Below are positions 44,080 through 52,020 of a stretch of DNA of 64,000 bases, piece after piece. Source of the DNA: Mesorhizobium sp. ORS 3359. GTDB lineage: Bacteria; Pseudomonadota; Alphaproteobacteria; Rhizobiales; Rhizobiaceae. A model generated the notes under the pieces. That model saw only the letters and a program-made list of their open reading frames with translations. It did no database searches and was not told where the DNA came from. The stretch covers positions 124,001 to 188,000 of the forward strand of contig CCNC01000094.1 in assembly GCA_000824845.1 (NCBI GenBank), given 5' to 3'. Both the position numbers and the translations under genes were made by a program. Position 1 is the stretch's first letter; each line of letters opens with the position of its first letter.

Positions 44080-44112
44080 CCGCCTGCCAGACAATGCTGG
44101 CAGGCGGATTTT
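44080..44112 (+). terminator. Intrinsic terminator
   Basis: An 11-base perfect stem, CCGCCTGCCAG (44080-44090) and CTGGCAGGCGG (44097-44107), has a six-base loop and is followed by ATTTTC. It lies 31 bases after the 72-residue gene's stop and clearly ends that transcript. Confidence 0.8.
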
Positions 44113-44428
44113 CTGCTGTGCCGCTCACCGCAAAAGCGATAGGGGAGCCATTGGGGCGGGCGAATGGCTCCCCTACCCTGTCTTCGCTTTATCCGCAGAC
44201 AGACCGGCGTACGCCCGGGCAAACGCTGGCAAACAGATGTTCTTCTTTGACAATGCATGACGTCAACGAAGCCTTTGGAGTAAGAAACCGCCGTGGATTA
44301 ACGGTCCTGCTTCCGCCTATCGGATGAGCTTGGCGGCGCCGCCTTGCCTGCAATCATTTGCGTGCACGACTCCAGGAACCCGGCCCAATGGTTTCGGTCC
44401 GGATGGCCTGCCCATCAGCGGGATCCCT

Positions 44429-44474
44429 CGAGGGCTAAAAAAATTTACAAAAAATTAACTTAGATTAGCCCTCG
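44429..44474. promoter_or_regulatory. AT-rich inverted repeat upstream of LuxR gene
   Basis: Perfect arms CGAGGGCTAA (44429-44438) and TTAGCCCTCG (44465-44474) flank 26 bases of almost pure AT (AAAAAATTTACAAAAAATTA). It lies about 50 bases before the 43-residue ORF and 180 before the LuxR gene. Such a site could bind a repressor or serve as an AT-rich silencer target (MucR-like proteins bind AT-rich exopolysaccharide promoters in rhizobia). Binding is inferred only. Confidence 0.5.
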
Positions 44475-44522
44475 CTAGTAAAGCATAAACTACTGAATTC
44501 TAGGTGGTGTAGGGGAGAAGCG

Positions 44523-44654
44523 ATGAGCGTCCAAGCTGGGGGGGCCTGGCTGGACTCTCAGATTGGTAGAAACTTCCAAAAAATCCAGGACTTGAGGGGG
44601 CTGTCGGCCGCCATGAGGCGGTCGTGTTGGGCAAAAGTTGGGGTGCTAGTATGA
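44523..44654 (+). CDS. 43-residue leader-type ORF overlapping the LuxR start
   Basis: The frame starts MSVQAGGAWLDSQIGRNFQK and continues IQDLRGLSAAMRRSCWAKVG, ending in a TGA that overlaps the LuxR start (ATG 44651-44653, TGA 44652-44654). A near-ideal ribosome site, AGGGGAGAAGCG, is placed just before the ATG. This layout predicts translational coupling, with the small protein or its translation controlling the regulator. It was not visible in length-limited gene calls. I do not recognise its sequence. Confidence 0.65.
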   Translation: MSVQAGGAWLDSQIGRNFQKIQDLRGLSAAMRRSCWAKVGVLV

Positions 44655-45406
44655 GTTCTGCAATCGGACTGCATAATCTTGCTTCGACAAATCAACCAGA
44701 AATCTCGTCGAGCAGCGCAAAGAGCAACGATCAACTAGACAAGGAATGCCTACTTATTCTTGACGGAAGGGCGCTAGACCGGGAATGTCTAGCATCGGCT
44801 CTGGAGGACCATGAGCTTGGCATGGCTGTTGCCGCCATGGGCAGGATCGAAGAATGGCGAATAAAGAAGGAAGCATACCCTCCTCTAGCCGCCATCCTAT
44901 TTAACCTCGGTGGGCGCAAAGTTACCGATCAAAGCATAGCTGAAGAGGTCCGGATGATCTCTTCAGAGTTCAGTTCTGTTCCAGTGATTCTGCTGGCCGA
45001 CACGGAAGATCTCACACAGATACTGACCGCCCTTGAAAGCGGCGCGCGCGGATACATTCCGACTTCTGTTGGCATTGACGTCTGTGTCGAAGCCGTCAAC
45101 CTTGCGGCGGCTGGCGGCATCTTCGTACCGGCCAGTAGCGTGCTGTCCATGCGGCATCTGATCGATTCAGGCAGCCGCGACACACGTCCGCTGACGACTA
45201 TGTTCACGCACCGGCAAGCTGAAGTGGCTCAGGCGCTTCGGCGCGGCAAGGCGAACAAGATCATAGCCTACGAACTGAACCTGCGCGAAAGCACCGTGAA
45301 AGTTCACATCCGCAATATCATGAAGAAACTGAAGGCGACCAACAGGACTGAGGTTGCCTACAAGGTCAACGACCTTTTCGGGGAAGGTGCTCTCGCGGAA
45401 GAATGA
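44651..45406 (+). CDS. LuxR/NarL-family regulator with non-canonical receiver domain
   Basis: 251 residues. The C-terminal LuxR helix-turn-helix is TMFTHRQAEVAQALRRGKANKIIAYELNLRESTVKVHIRNIMKKL. The N-terminal half has the receiver fold (ECLLILDGRALDRECLASAL; VPVILLADTEDLTQILTALESGARGYIPTS), but the phosphoacceptor position reads AILFNLGG (N in place of D) and the conserved lysine after GARGY is absent. It is therefore probably phosphorylation-independent. Its place suggests control of the exopolysaccharide locus. The start ATG at 44651 overlaps the small ORF; a terminator follows. Confidence 0.85.
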   Translation: MSSAIGLHNLASTNQPEISSSSAKSNDQLDKECLLILDGRALDRECLASALEDHELGMAVAAMGRIEEWRIKKEAYPPLAAILFNLGGRKVTDQSIAEEVRMISSEFSSVPVILLADTEDLTQILTALESGARGYIPTSVGIDVCVEAVNLAAAGGIFVPASSVLSMRHLIDSGSRDTRPLTTMFTHRQAEVAQALRRGKANKIIAYELNLRESTVKVHIRNIMKKLKATNRTEVAYKVNDLFGEGALAEE

Positions 45407-45417
45407 GAGGTGGTTTC

Positions 45418-45457
45418 AGACGGCCCGCCAGAGTTCACTCCTGCGGGTCGTCTTTGT
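45418..45457 (+). terminator. Intrinsic terminator
   Basis: Stem AGACGGCCCGC (45418-45428) and GCGGGTCGTCT (45443-45453), with one G-T wobble and a 14-base loop, followed by TTG and T-rich bases. It ends the LuxR transcript. Confidence 0.75.
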
Positions 45458-45628
45458 TAGCCTCGTTTCGCGATCGGCTGTTCCGCAGCCGCTGCAAACG
45501 GCGTTTTCGTCATAAAACGCCGGTATTGGGTTCCAACATCCACCATAAGTGCTAAATCGGCAGCCATTTGGTGATCGCGAAATTTTGGACCGGACATGTA
45601 GACTTTTCCAGCAGCTGGAGTGTGGTAC

Positions 45629-46987
45629 ATGTCTGAGCAGAGCCCTTGTTTTCGCAAATCTCTTCGTTTGCAAGGTCGCGCGCGCCAACTGATCCCAGGT
45701 GGCTGCCATACATACGCGAAGGGCGACGATCAGTATCCCATTCTCGCCCCGGGTTTCATTGAGCGTGGACTTGGATGTCATGTCTGGGACGTCGATGGCA
45801 ACGAATATATCGAATATGGCATGGGCAATCGTTCCGTTGGATTGGGGCATGCCTACCCGACCGTCCTGAGGGCGGTTGAGGCAGCGTTGAGTGGCGGTTC
45901 CAATTTCACGCGACCGGCTAGGATCGAAGTCGACTGCGCCGAGACGTTTCTGGAGCTTGTCGACGCGCAGATGGTAAAGTTCTGCAAGGATGGCTCGGAT
46001 GCGACGTCCGGCGCCGTGCGCCTGGCCCGCGCTTATACAGGGCGCGACCTCGTGGCCTGCTGCGCCGACCATCCATTCTTTTCGACGGACGATTGGTTCA
46101 TCGGCACGACACCGATGAATGCCGGTATTCCGGAGGTGGTCCGAAATCTCACCGTCACCTTCCGATACAACAACATCGCCAGCGTAAAGGATCTTTTCGA
46201 CAGATATCCGGGCAAGCTGGCCGCGCTGATCCTCGAGCCATCCCGCGGAGACGACCCGGCAGACGGTTTCCTGCATGAAGTGCAACGTCTCTGCAGGGAA
46301 AACGGCGCGCTGCTCATTCTCGACGAGATGATAACCGGATTCCGATGGCACGCGGCTGGAGCTCAGAAACTCTATGGCATTGAGCCGGACCTGACGACGT
46401 TCGGCAAAGCGCTCGGCAATGGCTTTTCAGTGTCCGCCTTGGCGGGCAAGCGCGAATATATGCGGCTTGGCGGGTTAGAGCATATGGACCGCCCAAGGGT
46501 ATTCCTGTTGTCAACCACGCATGGCGCGGAGACCCATGCGCTCGCCGCGGCCATCGCGACCATGCGAACATACCAATCCGAACCTGTTATAGAGCACCTG
46601 CACCTCCAAGGCACAAAGCTCAAGGACGGTATCACCGAGGCTGCCAAACGCCACGGCGTGGAAGACCACTTCAGGGTCGTCGGCCGCCCCTCTTGCCTGG
46701 CATTCGCCACGCTCGACGCCAACGGCAAGCCGTCGCAGGCATATCGCTCGCTTTTCCTTCAAGAGACAATCAAGCGCGGAGTGCTGATGCCGTCACTGGT
46801 CGTCAGCTATACTCACGACAACCCGGCGATCATGAAGACCATTGAGGCGGTCGACGGCGCATTGGCGGTGTATGCCCAGGCCCTGGAAGCGGGGACGGAC
46901 CGGTTTTTGGTCGGCCGGCCATCCCAGGTTGTCTTCCGTCGATTCAACGAAGGGGCCGAAGTACGGGTTTCCGCCGCGGCCAGCTAA
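45629..46987 (+). CDS. Class III aminotransferase, glutamate-1-semialdehyde aminomutase-like
   Basis: 452 residues of fold type I PLP enzyme. Signals: GCHVWDVDGNEYIEYGMGNRSVGLGHAYP (start of family domain), FCKDGSDATSGAVRLARAYTGRD (PLP-phosphate site), ILDEMITGFRW and TFGKALGNGFSVSALAG with the Schiff-base lysine. The closest family is HemL-like 2,1-aminomutases/aminotransferases seen in polysaccharide loci, not heme synthesis, as it stands among sugar genes. It may add an amino group to a keto sugar or make an amino-acid precursor. ATG at 45629 has GGAG upstream. Confidence 0.85.
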   Translation: MSEQSPCFRKSLRLQGRARQLIPGGCHTYAKGDDQYPILAPGFIERGLGCHVWDVDGNEYIEYGMGNRSVGLGHAYPTVLRAVEAALSGGSNFTRPARIEVDCAETFLELVDAQMVKFCKDGSDATSGAVRLARAYTGRDLVACCADHPFFSTDDWFIGTTPMNAGIPEVVRNLTVTFRYNNIASVKDLFDRYPGKLAALILEPSRGDDPADGFLHEVQRLCRENGALLILDEMITGFRWHAAGAQKLYGIEPDLTTFGKALGNGFSVSALAGKREYMRLGGLEHMDRPRVFLLSTTHGAETHALAAAIATMRTYQSEPVIEHLHLQGTKLKDGITEAAKRHGVEDHFRVVGRPSCLAFATLDANGKPSQAYRSLFLQETIKRGVLMPSLVVSYTHDNPAIMKTIEAVDGALAVYAQALEAGTDRFLVGRPSQVVFRRFNEGAEVRVSAAAS

Positions 46988-47029
46988 CCGAGCGGCGTGC
47001 ACCTCCGCCGCTGCGCGGGTCCCGCTCGG
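46988..47029. other. Stem-loop after aminotransferase gene
   Basis: CCGAGCGG (46988-46995) and CCGCTCGG (47022-47029) are 8-base inverted repeats around a GC-rich loop that can fold again internally. It starts directly after the stop of the aminotransferase, in the 78-base gap to the convergent PIG-L gene. No T-run follows on either side, so termination is uncertain. Confidence 0.4.
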
Positions 47030-47065
47030 GGCGGAAGTCCCTTCGGCGATGGGCATTGTCGACTG

Positions 47066-47719
47066 TTAGAAAATCCTGGCTTTTCTGACCGTGAACGCCT
47101 CGGCGAAACGCTCGGGCGCTCTGCATTCCATTCCGCGCAATCTGGCAAGCCCAACAAAAGTGTCACGGTCGAACCAGTCCTTGGAGCGCTGCGTCCCGAA
47201 GTACTTATGGAGTAACTGGACCTTGCGTTCCAGTACGTCGGCCGCAAGCGGAACATATGCATTCGGCCGGCCGAGGTCGCCATCCCACTTCGGGATCTCG
47301 TATTCGAGCACCAGATGGTCGCGAAAGACATTCCAGGTCAATTGATTGACTTCCCGATGGTCCTGGTGGGCATCGAGCTTGGCATGCGTGAGCACTATGT
47401 CGGGATTGATGCGCGACCTCACATCGATCAACCAGTGTTTTATCGATCGGCTATGGATTGGGAAGTAGCTGTCCTCAAAATCCGCGATCTCGACTTTGGA
47501 CGAGCTCGACCCCTCAAGGAAGGCCTCGGCCGATGCCTTGGCTTCGGCCGAACGGGGGCCGCCGCCGCTCAACACGCACCAATGGACGTGGAGCTTCACT
47601 CCTGAAGCGATCAAGCTGAGAATTGTGCCGCCGGCGCCTATTTCAATGTCGTCGGAATGGGCTCCAAGGCAGAGGAGCGAGAGTTCCTCCCCTCGGCGAG
47701 CGAGGCCAAGCCCCTTCAT
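47066..47719 (-). CDS. PIG-L family deacetylase
   Basis: 217 residues. The zinc-binding start motif is SLLCLGAHSDDIEIGAGGTIL (normally AHPDD, here AHSDD), and later DIVLTHAKLDAHQDHREVN gives the H-x-D-H-x-x-V/T-N pattern. PIG-L enzymes remove N-acetyl groups from amino sugars or similar. In this locus the substrate could be a nucleotide-linked amino sugar or carrier-linked sugar. It overlaps the RfbF gene by four bases (47716-47719), so the two are translated together. Confidence 0.88.
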   Translation of the reverse strand: MKGLGLARRGEELSLLCLGAHSDDIEIGAGGTILSLIASGVKLHVHWCVLSGGGPRSAEAKASAEAFLEGSSSSKVEIADFEDSYFPIHSRSIKHWLIDVRSRINPDIVLTHAKLDAHQDHREVNQLTWNVFRDHLVLEYEIPKWDGDLGRPNAYVPLAADVLERKVQLLHKYFGTQRSKDWFDRDTFVGLARLRGMECRAPERFAEAFTVRKARIF

Positions 47720-48531
47720 GAGGCAGCCATCACCATGCTACGCTTGATCTTCTCGGCGGTGACCTTGCGATTCCAGGGCATATCGCCTTTTTCGACCATG
47801 TCCTCGAGCGACTGCCAGTCGCGCAGCGTATCCATCGAGCGCCAGAAGCCTTCGTGCTTGTAGGCCATCAGCATGTTGTCGTCGATCAATCGTTTGAACG
47901 GTTCGAGGACGAGCTCCTCGCCGTCGCGCATGTAGTCGAAGATTTCCGGCCGGAAGACAAAGTACCCACCGTTGATCCATATCTCGGATGTATCCGTCGT
48001 GCGGAACTCGCGCACACGGCCATCTTCAGCGATGTCGGCCAGATGGTATGTCAGCGGCGCGCGCACGGCGAGGAAGCAGCCGATCTTGCCGCTGGCCTCG
48101 AACTTCGCAATCACGTCGTCGAGGTCGACATTGGTCAGGCCGTCGGAGTAGTTGGCCAGGAACATCTTCTCGTTCCTGACATGATCCCTGGCGGCCCAGA
48201 GTCGCTCTCCAATGTTGCGCCAGATACCCGTGTCGAGCAGCGTAATGCTCCAGTCCTTTGGAGTATCGCCGAGCAGCTTCACATCCCGACCGCCTTGCGT
48301 GACGACGCAGTCAGAGAAGGTCTGCGGCCTGGTGTTCAAGAAGAAATCCTTGATGACGTTGGCCTTATAGCCCAGGCAAAGGATGAACTCGTCATGCCCG
48401 TATTCGCTGTACCACTGCATCACGTGGCGCAGGATCGGCTGGTGGCCCAGAGGAATCATCGGCTTCGGTATGCTGTCGGAATAGTCACGTATGCGCGTGC
48501 CGCGCCCGCCGCAGAATAGGACGACTTTCAT
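47716..48531 (-). CDS. rfbF: Glucose-1-phosphate cytidylyltransferase
   Basis: 271 residues. The start MKVVLFCGGRGTRIRDYSDSIPKPMIPLG is the nucleotidyltransferase signature of RfbF-type enzymes, and GRDVKLLGDTPKDWSITLLDTG and FLANYSDGLTNVDLDDVI are CDP-glucose pyrophosphorylase regions. It makes CDP-glucose, the entry to 3,6-dideoxy and C-methyl-branched sugars. A CDP-glucose 4,6-dehydratase is not found near, so the next step is unclear. It overlaps both neighbours by four bases. Confidence 0.92.
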   Translation of the reverse strand: MKVVLFCGGRGTRIRDYSDSIPKPMIPLGHQPILRHVMQWYSEYGHDEFILCLGYKANVIKDFFLNTRPQTFSDCVVTQGGRDVKLLGDTPKDWSITLLDTGIWRNIGERLWAARDHVRNEKMFLANYSDGLTNVDLDDVIAKFEASGKIGCFLAVRAPLTYHLADIAEDGRVREFRTTDTSEIWINGGYFVFRPEIFDYMRDGEELVLEPFKRLIDDNMLMAYKHEGFWRSMDTLRDWQSLEDMVEKGDMPWNRKVTAEKIKRSMVMAAS

Positions 48532-49823
48532 CTCGGCAACTCCGATGGATCAATCACTGTAACGAAAGGAATCGGCACCACGAATTTCGCGCCCCAGCTG
48601 GCGATGTGATGCATCTGCTTGATGATCTCGTCCTTCAAGTTCCATGGAAGGATCAGGACGTAGTCCGGCTTGGCATGGTCGATCGCCTCGATCGGCTTGA
48701 TCGGTATGTGCATGCCGGGCGTGAAACGACCGTGCTTGTAGGGGTTCCGGTCGACCGTGAAGTCGAGAAAATCGGGGCCGATTGCGCAATAGTTAAGCAA
48801 CGTGTTGCCTTTGCCCGGCGCGCCATAGCCGCAAATCTTCTTGCCCTCGTTCTTGGCCGAGATCAGGAAGGCGAGGAGATCTCGCTTCGCTCGCTGCGCC
48901 TTGTCGCCGAAGGAGGCGTAGGTCCCCATGTCGGTCAGCCCATGCCGCTTTTCGCGATCGAGCAGAAGTTGAACGCGGTCGTTCACGGGCCAGCTGCTTT
49001 CCTCGTTCGCGAGATAGATGCGAAGCGAACCGCCATGAGTAGGCAGTTCCTCGACGTCGATCAGCCGCAGCCCGTGGCGGGTAGCCATAAGGTCGATGGT
49101 CAATAACGAGAAGTATGAGAAATGCTCGTGATAGATGGTATCAAACTGGTTCTCGGCCATCAGTCGCTCAATATGCGGAAACTCGATGGTGATGACGCCT
49201 TCCGGCTTGAGGAGGACCTTCATTCCTGCGACGAAGTCATTCAGGTCGGGCACTTGGGCCAGAACATTGTTGCCGATGATAAGGTCCGCGCGCAGGCCCT
49301 CGGCCACCATCTGGAGAGCCAAGCGAACCCCGAAGAAATCAACCCTGGTCGGCACACCCTTCTCAAGCGCGGCGCTCGCAACGTTTGCGGCAGGCTCGAC
49401 ACCTAGAACGGGAACGCCAAGCGGAAGAAAGTGCTGGAGCAGGTAGCCGTCGTTGCTGGCGAGCTCGACCGCGAGGCTGTCGGAACCAAGGCCGAGGCGT
49501 TTCGTAATGGCCTCGCAATAGGCTTTCGCGTGGGCCACCCAGCTTGTCGAAAAAGAAGAAAAATAAGCATACTCGCTGAAGATGGTTTCGGGACTCATGT
49601 ATTCCTTGAGCTGCACGAGATAGCAGGTGTCGCAAACCAGGACGTTCAGCGGATAGTACAGTTCCACCTGATCCAGCTGGTCGGCCCGCAGGAAGTTTTC
49701 GCAAGGCGGCGACATGCCGAGATCGACCAGCGTATGCCGCAGACGCGTACCACAAAGCCTGCAGCCGACGCCGCGGCGTATCGGGTTTTGGTCGCGGACG
49801 ACTTCGACGGCTTGTATGTTCAT
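48528..49823 (-). CDS. NDP-sugar C-methyltransferase (SAM-dependent)
   Basis: 431 residues. The N-terminal zinc-binding segment is CRLCGTRLRHTLVDLGMSPPCENFL and CDTCYLVQL. The SAM-binding domain is LGSDSLAVELASNDGYLLQHFL, and a C-terminal Rossmann-like domain has KKICGYGAPGKGNTLLNYC and PDYVLILPWNLKDEI. This architecture is that of TylC3/NovU-like sugar C-methyltransferases, which methylate C3 of 4-keto sugars. It is the first gene of a three-gene coupled operon (methyltransferase, RfbF, PIG-L). The start has AAGGAG upstream. Confidence 0.9.
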   Translation of the reverse strand: MNIQAVEVVRDQNPIRRGVGCRLCGTRLRHTLVDLGMSPPCENFLRADQLDQVELYYPLNVLVCDTCYLVQLKEYMSPETIFSEYAYFSSFSTSWVAHAKAYCEAITKRLGLGSDSLAVELASNDGYLLQHFLPLGVPVLGVEPAANVASAALEKGVPTRVDFFGVRLALQMVAEGLRADLIIGNNVLAQVPDLNDFVAGMKVLLKPEGVITIEFPHIERLMAENQFDTIYHEHFSYFSLLTIDLMATRHGLRLIDVEELPTHGGSLRIYLANEESSWPVNDRVQLLLDREKRHGLTDMGTYASFGDKAQRAKRDLLAFLISAKNEGKKICGYGAPGKGNTLLNYCAIGPDFLDFTVDRNPYKHGRFTPGMHIPIKPIEAIDHAKPDYVLILPWNLKDEIIKQMHHIASWGAKFVVPIPFVTVIDPSELPR

Positions 49824-50149
49824 TGGCTGCTCCTTGTCCGCCTGCCTGGAAAAAAAATGGAGACGCGGTGGCCTGACGAAGTACCTGCTGCCGTCGCGCC
49901 TCCGTGGAATGTACGCAAGCCTAAGGCGACGCGCCTTCGAGTCCGATTTGCCAATGCGTCGGCTGCCTTAATCCTTAAAGGGCAAGGGGGTGAGGCAGTG
50001 ACCCCATCAGGCAAGCCGAACGAGTAGGATTGACCATCCGGCATACCGCTATCGATGAAGCCACCTAAGGCTTTGGGAGCTCTTCCAGCCGGTACTCGCG
50101 ACGCCAAGAATTCCCTCGGTTTTTGCCCGCGAAAGGGGCTTGAAGCGAC
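49824..50149. other. Divergent promoter region
   Basis: These 326 bases separate the methyltransferase operon (minus) from the RfbC gene (plus). A GCC-rich part and a run of G (GGGCAAGGGGG near 49980) are visible. I do not see a convincing operator or short gene. Both promoters must lie here. Confidence 0.45.
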
Positions 50150-50701
50150 ATGCAGTTTGCCGAGACCGAATTGAAAGGCGTGTGGCTGATCGAGCCGACA
50201 CCCGTGGTCGACGATCGCGGCTCCTTTACGCGCCTTTTCTGCGAGAAGGAAATGGCCGATTGCGGGTTGGCGACGCGCTTTGTCCAGCACAGCCGGGCAC
50301 ATTCGGTCAAAAAAGGAACGCTGCGGGGGTTACATTTTCAGGAGAACCCCTATGCCGAGGTGAAACTCGTCTCCTGCGTCCGTGGCGCGATCTTCGACGT
50401 CGTGGTTGACATGCGCCCGAACTCGCCGACGCGCTACAAGTGGTTGGGCTTCGAACTGACGGCCGCAAACATGAGGCAGGTCTATATTCCCACCGGATTC
50501 GCGCATGGACTGCAGACACTTACAGACGATACCGAGGTTTCTTACCTGATATCGCAGTTCTACACGCCACAGTCAGCGACGGGCGTCCGCTTCAACGATC
50601 CCGCCTTTTCAATAAACTGGCCCTTGATGCCGACCGCGATGTCGGAAAGGGACAGGACATGGCCGCTGGTCAAGCAGCGGGCCCCAATCGAGGCCTTATA
50701 G
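50150..50701 (+). CDS. rfbC: dTDP-4-dehydrorhamnose 3,5-epimerase family protein
   Basis: 183 residues, cupin fold. Motifs: GVWLIEPTPVVDDRGSFTRLFCEKE, SVKKGTLRGLHFQENPYAEVKLVSCVRGAIFDVVVDMR (catalytic H in LRGLHFQ) and RQVYIPTGFAHGLQTLTDDTEVSYLISQFY. In classical pathways it epimerises C3/C5 of 4-keto-6-deoxyglucose. Here it stands with a CDP-sugar enzyme and a C-methyltransferase, so the substrate may be a CDP-4-keto-hexose. It ends overlapping the convergent DUF4910 gene by six bases. Confidence 0.9.
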   Translation: MQFAETELKGVWLIEPTPVVDDRGSFTRLFCEKEMADCGLATRFVQHSRAHSVKKGTLRGLHFQENPYAEVKLVSCVRGAIFDVVVDMRPNSPTRYKWLGFELTAANMRQVYIPTGFAHGLQTLTDDTEVSYLISQFYTPQSATGVRFNDPAFSINWPLMPTAMSERDRTWPLVKQRAPIEAL

Positions 50702-52015
50702 GGTCGCAGCCAAGAGCCCATGCTCCGACAGCATCCTGGCAGCGGCTGCCAGCTCCTTGAACGGCAGTCCGGAGCGCTCGGCCATCGACAAGATCGAGTG
50801 CTGTCCATCGGCCAGATTGAGCACCCATAGCAGAGACATCGAAGTTATGCCGGACGCCTTCTGCCCTCCCAAGGCGCTGTAGAGGCCCCGCCTGCCGAGT
50901 TGCGGCTCGCCCTTGGGGAAGAGATTCAAGGGCGTCCAGTCCCCTTCGACCAAGTCAATTAGATCCATGAGAACCGCCAAGGAATCCTCAAGGTACTCCG
51001 GCGCGATGAAGCCGAGATTGTCGGCCGACGTATGGTACTCGGGGAAGGTGCCGTGGACGCTCCGCTGGAACATGCCGACGGGAAGATTGAAGCCCGGCGA
51101 GCAATATTGCCTTTCGTCGTAGCCATAGGGGGAGAAATCGATCAGCTTCGCCCCGGGCCGATCGCCGAGCAGGTGCGCCATAGCCCGGTCAATGAAGGCG
51201 TCGCCGCGACGGCTGCGCTTGTATGCCGGGCATCCAGCATCACCCACGCAAGACACTACCAGCCCATGATCGATGAGTTGTATGCGGTTCTCATTGCGGG
51301 ACAGCCATGTGAGCGCGCCGATCGTTCCTGGAGCAAAGAGGAAGCGGTAGCTATACTTTGTCTTCCGGGTGCTGAGGGTCCTCGCCAGCGTCGTCAGGAG
51401 AGCGAGGCCCGAACAGTTATCATTGGCCAGTGACGGATGGCATATATGGGCTGAAAGAAGGAATTCCCGCTCGGTCTGTCCGCGGTGCAGGTATTCTCCG
51501 TAGGTCAAGCTGCCGTCCTTGAGCTCAGCATCAATCTCTACCTGGTAGAGACCGTCGGTCATCTCCAGCAAACGATCATGCGCCATGCAGAACCCCCATG
51601 TCGGGGCGTAGTAGCTGGTGCGGTAGGGAATCACGTCCGGCTGTTCAGGCAAGGTATGGATATGCTGCCTCAACTCATTGAGCGGCAAGGTACCTTTGAA
51701 AGGTACGCTGTAGTTGACTACGTGGAGGGTGGAATCGGCAAAGTCCACGATCGTCCGACCGTCGGGCGCGACGATCCTGGCCGACCGGATGTTCCATTCT
51801 TGCGGAATCGTCCAATCGAATACCTGCGTGCCGGTGGGAACCTCATGCCGCCGCAAGTCAATGTGCCCGGACAAAACGTCCAAGGTCTTCCGCACGCCAT
51901 CGCCGGTGATGCTTCGGCAAATCGGAAATAGCCGTTCGGCCAGGTCATAGATCTCCTGGCCGACTCCGGCGGCCGGCGGCGCCGAGCCGAGCCAAGCTGG
52001 ACCCACATACGTCAT
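50696..52015 (-). CDS. DUF4910 aminopeptidase-like protein
   Basis: 439 residues. It has an N-terminal DUF2172-type insertion (VRKTLDVLSGHIDLRRHEVPTGTQVFDWTIPQEWNI), an M28-like core (LLSAHICHPSLANDNCSGLALLTTLA, PEYHTSADNLGF) and a C-terminal winged-helix part. The metal ligands H...D and the late H-T-S-x-D agree with zinc aminopeptidases, but the usual glutamate region reads PGTIGAL, so activity is uncertain. Members of this family often occur in polysaccharide loci with sugar enzymes. It follows the SDR gene by 5 bases on the same strand. Confidence 0.82.
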   Translation of the reverse strand: MTYVGPAWLGSAPPAAGVGQEIYDLAERLFPICRSITGDGVRKTLDVLSGHIDLRRHEVPTGTQVFDWTIPQEWNIRSARIVAPDGRTIVDFADSTLHVVNYSVPFKGTLPLNELRQHIHTLPEQPDVIPYRTSYYAPTWGFCMAHDRLLEMTDGLYQVEIDAELKDGSLTYGEYLHRGQTEREFLLSAHICHPSLANDNCSGLALLTTLARTLSTRKTKYSYRFLFAPGTIGALTWLSRNENRIQLIDHGLVVSCVGDAGCPAYKRSRRGDAFIDRAMAHLLGDRPGAKLIDFSPYGYDERQYCSPGFNLPVGMFQRSVHGTFPEYHTSADNLGFIAPEYLEDSLAVLMDLIDLVEGDWTPLNLFPKGEPQLGRRGLYSALGGQKASGITSMSLLWVLNLADGQHSILSMAERSGLPFKELAAAARMLSEHGLLAATL

Positions 52016-52020
52016 TTGGA

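Larger units (their letters stand above)
44049..44522. other. Regulatory intergenic region upstream of the LuxR gene
   Basis: These 474 bases contain a terminator (44080-44112), a GC-rich middle, and then an AT-rich block with a large inverted repeat (44429-44474). The strong ribosome site GGGGAGA follows at 44513-44519. Only short peptides could be encoded (for example 24 residues ending near 44327), with no convincing signals. The AT-rich part is the likely promoter of the 43-residue ORF and LuxR gene. Confidence 0.5.
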
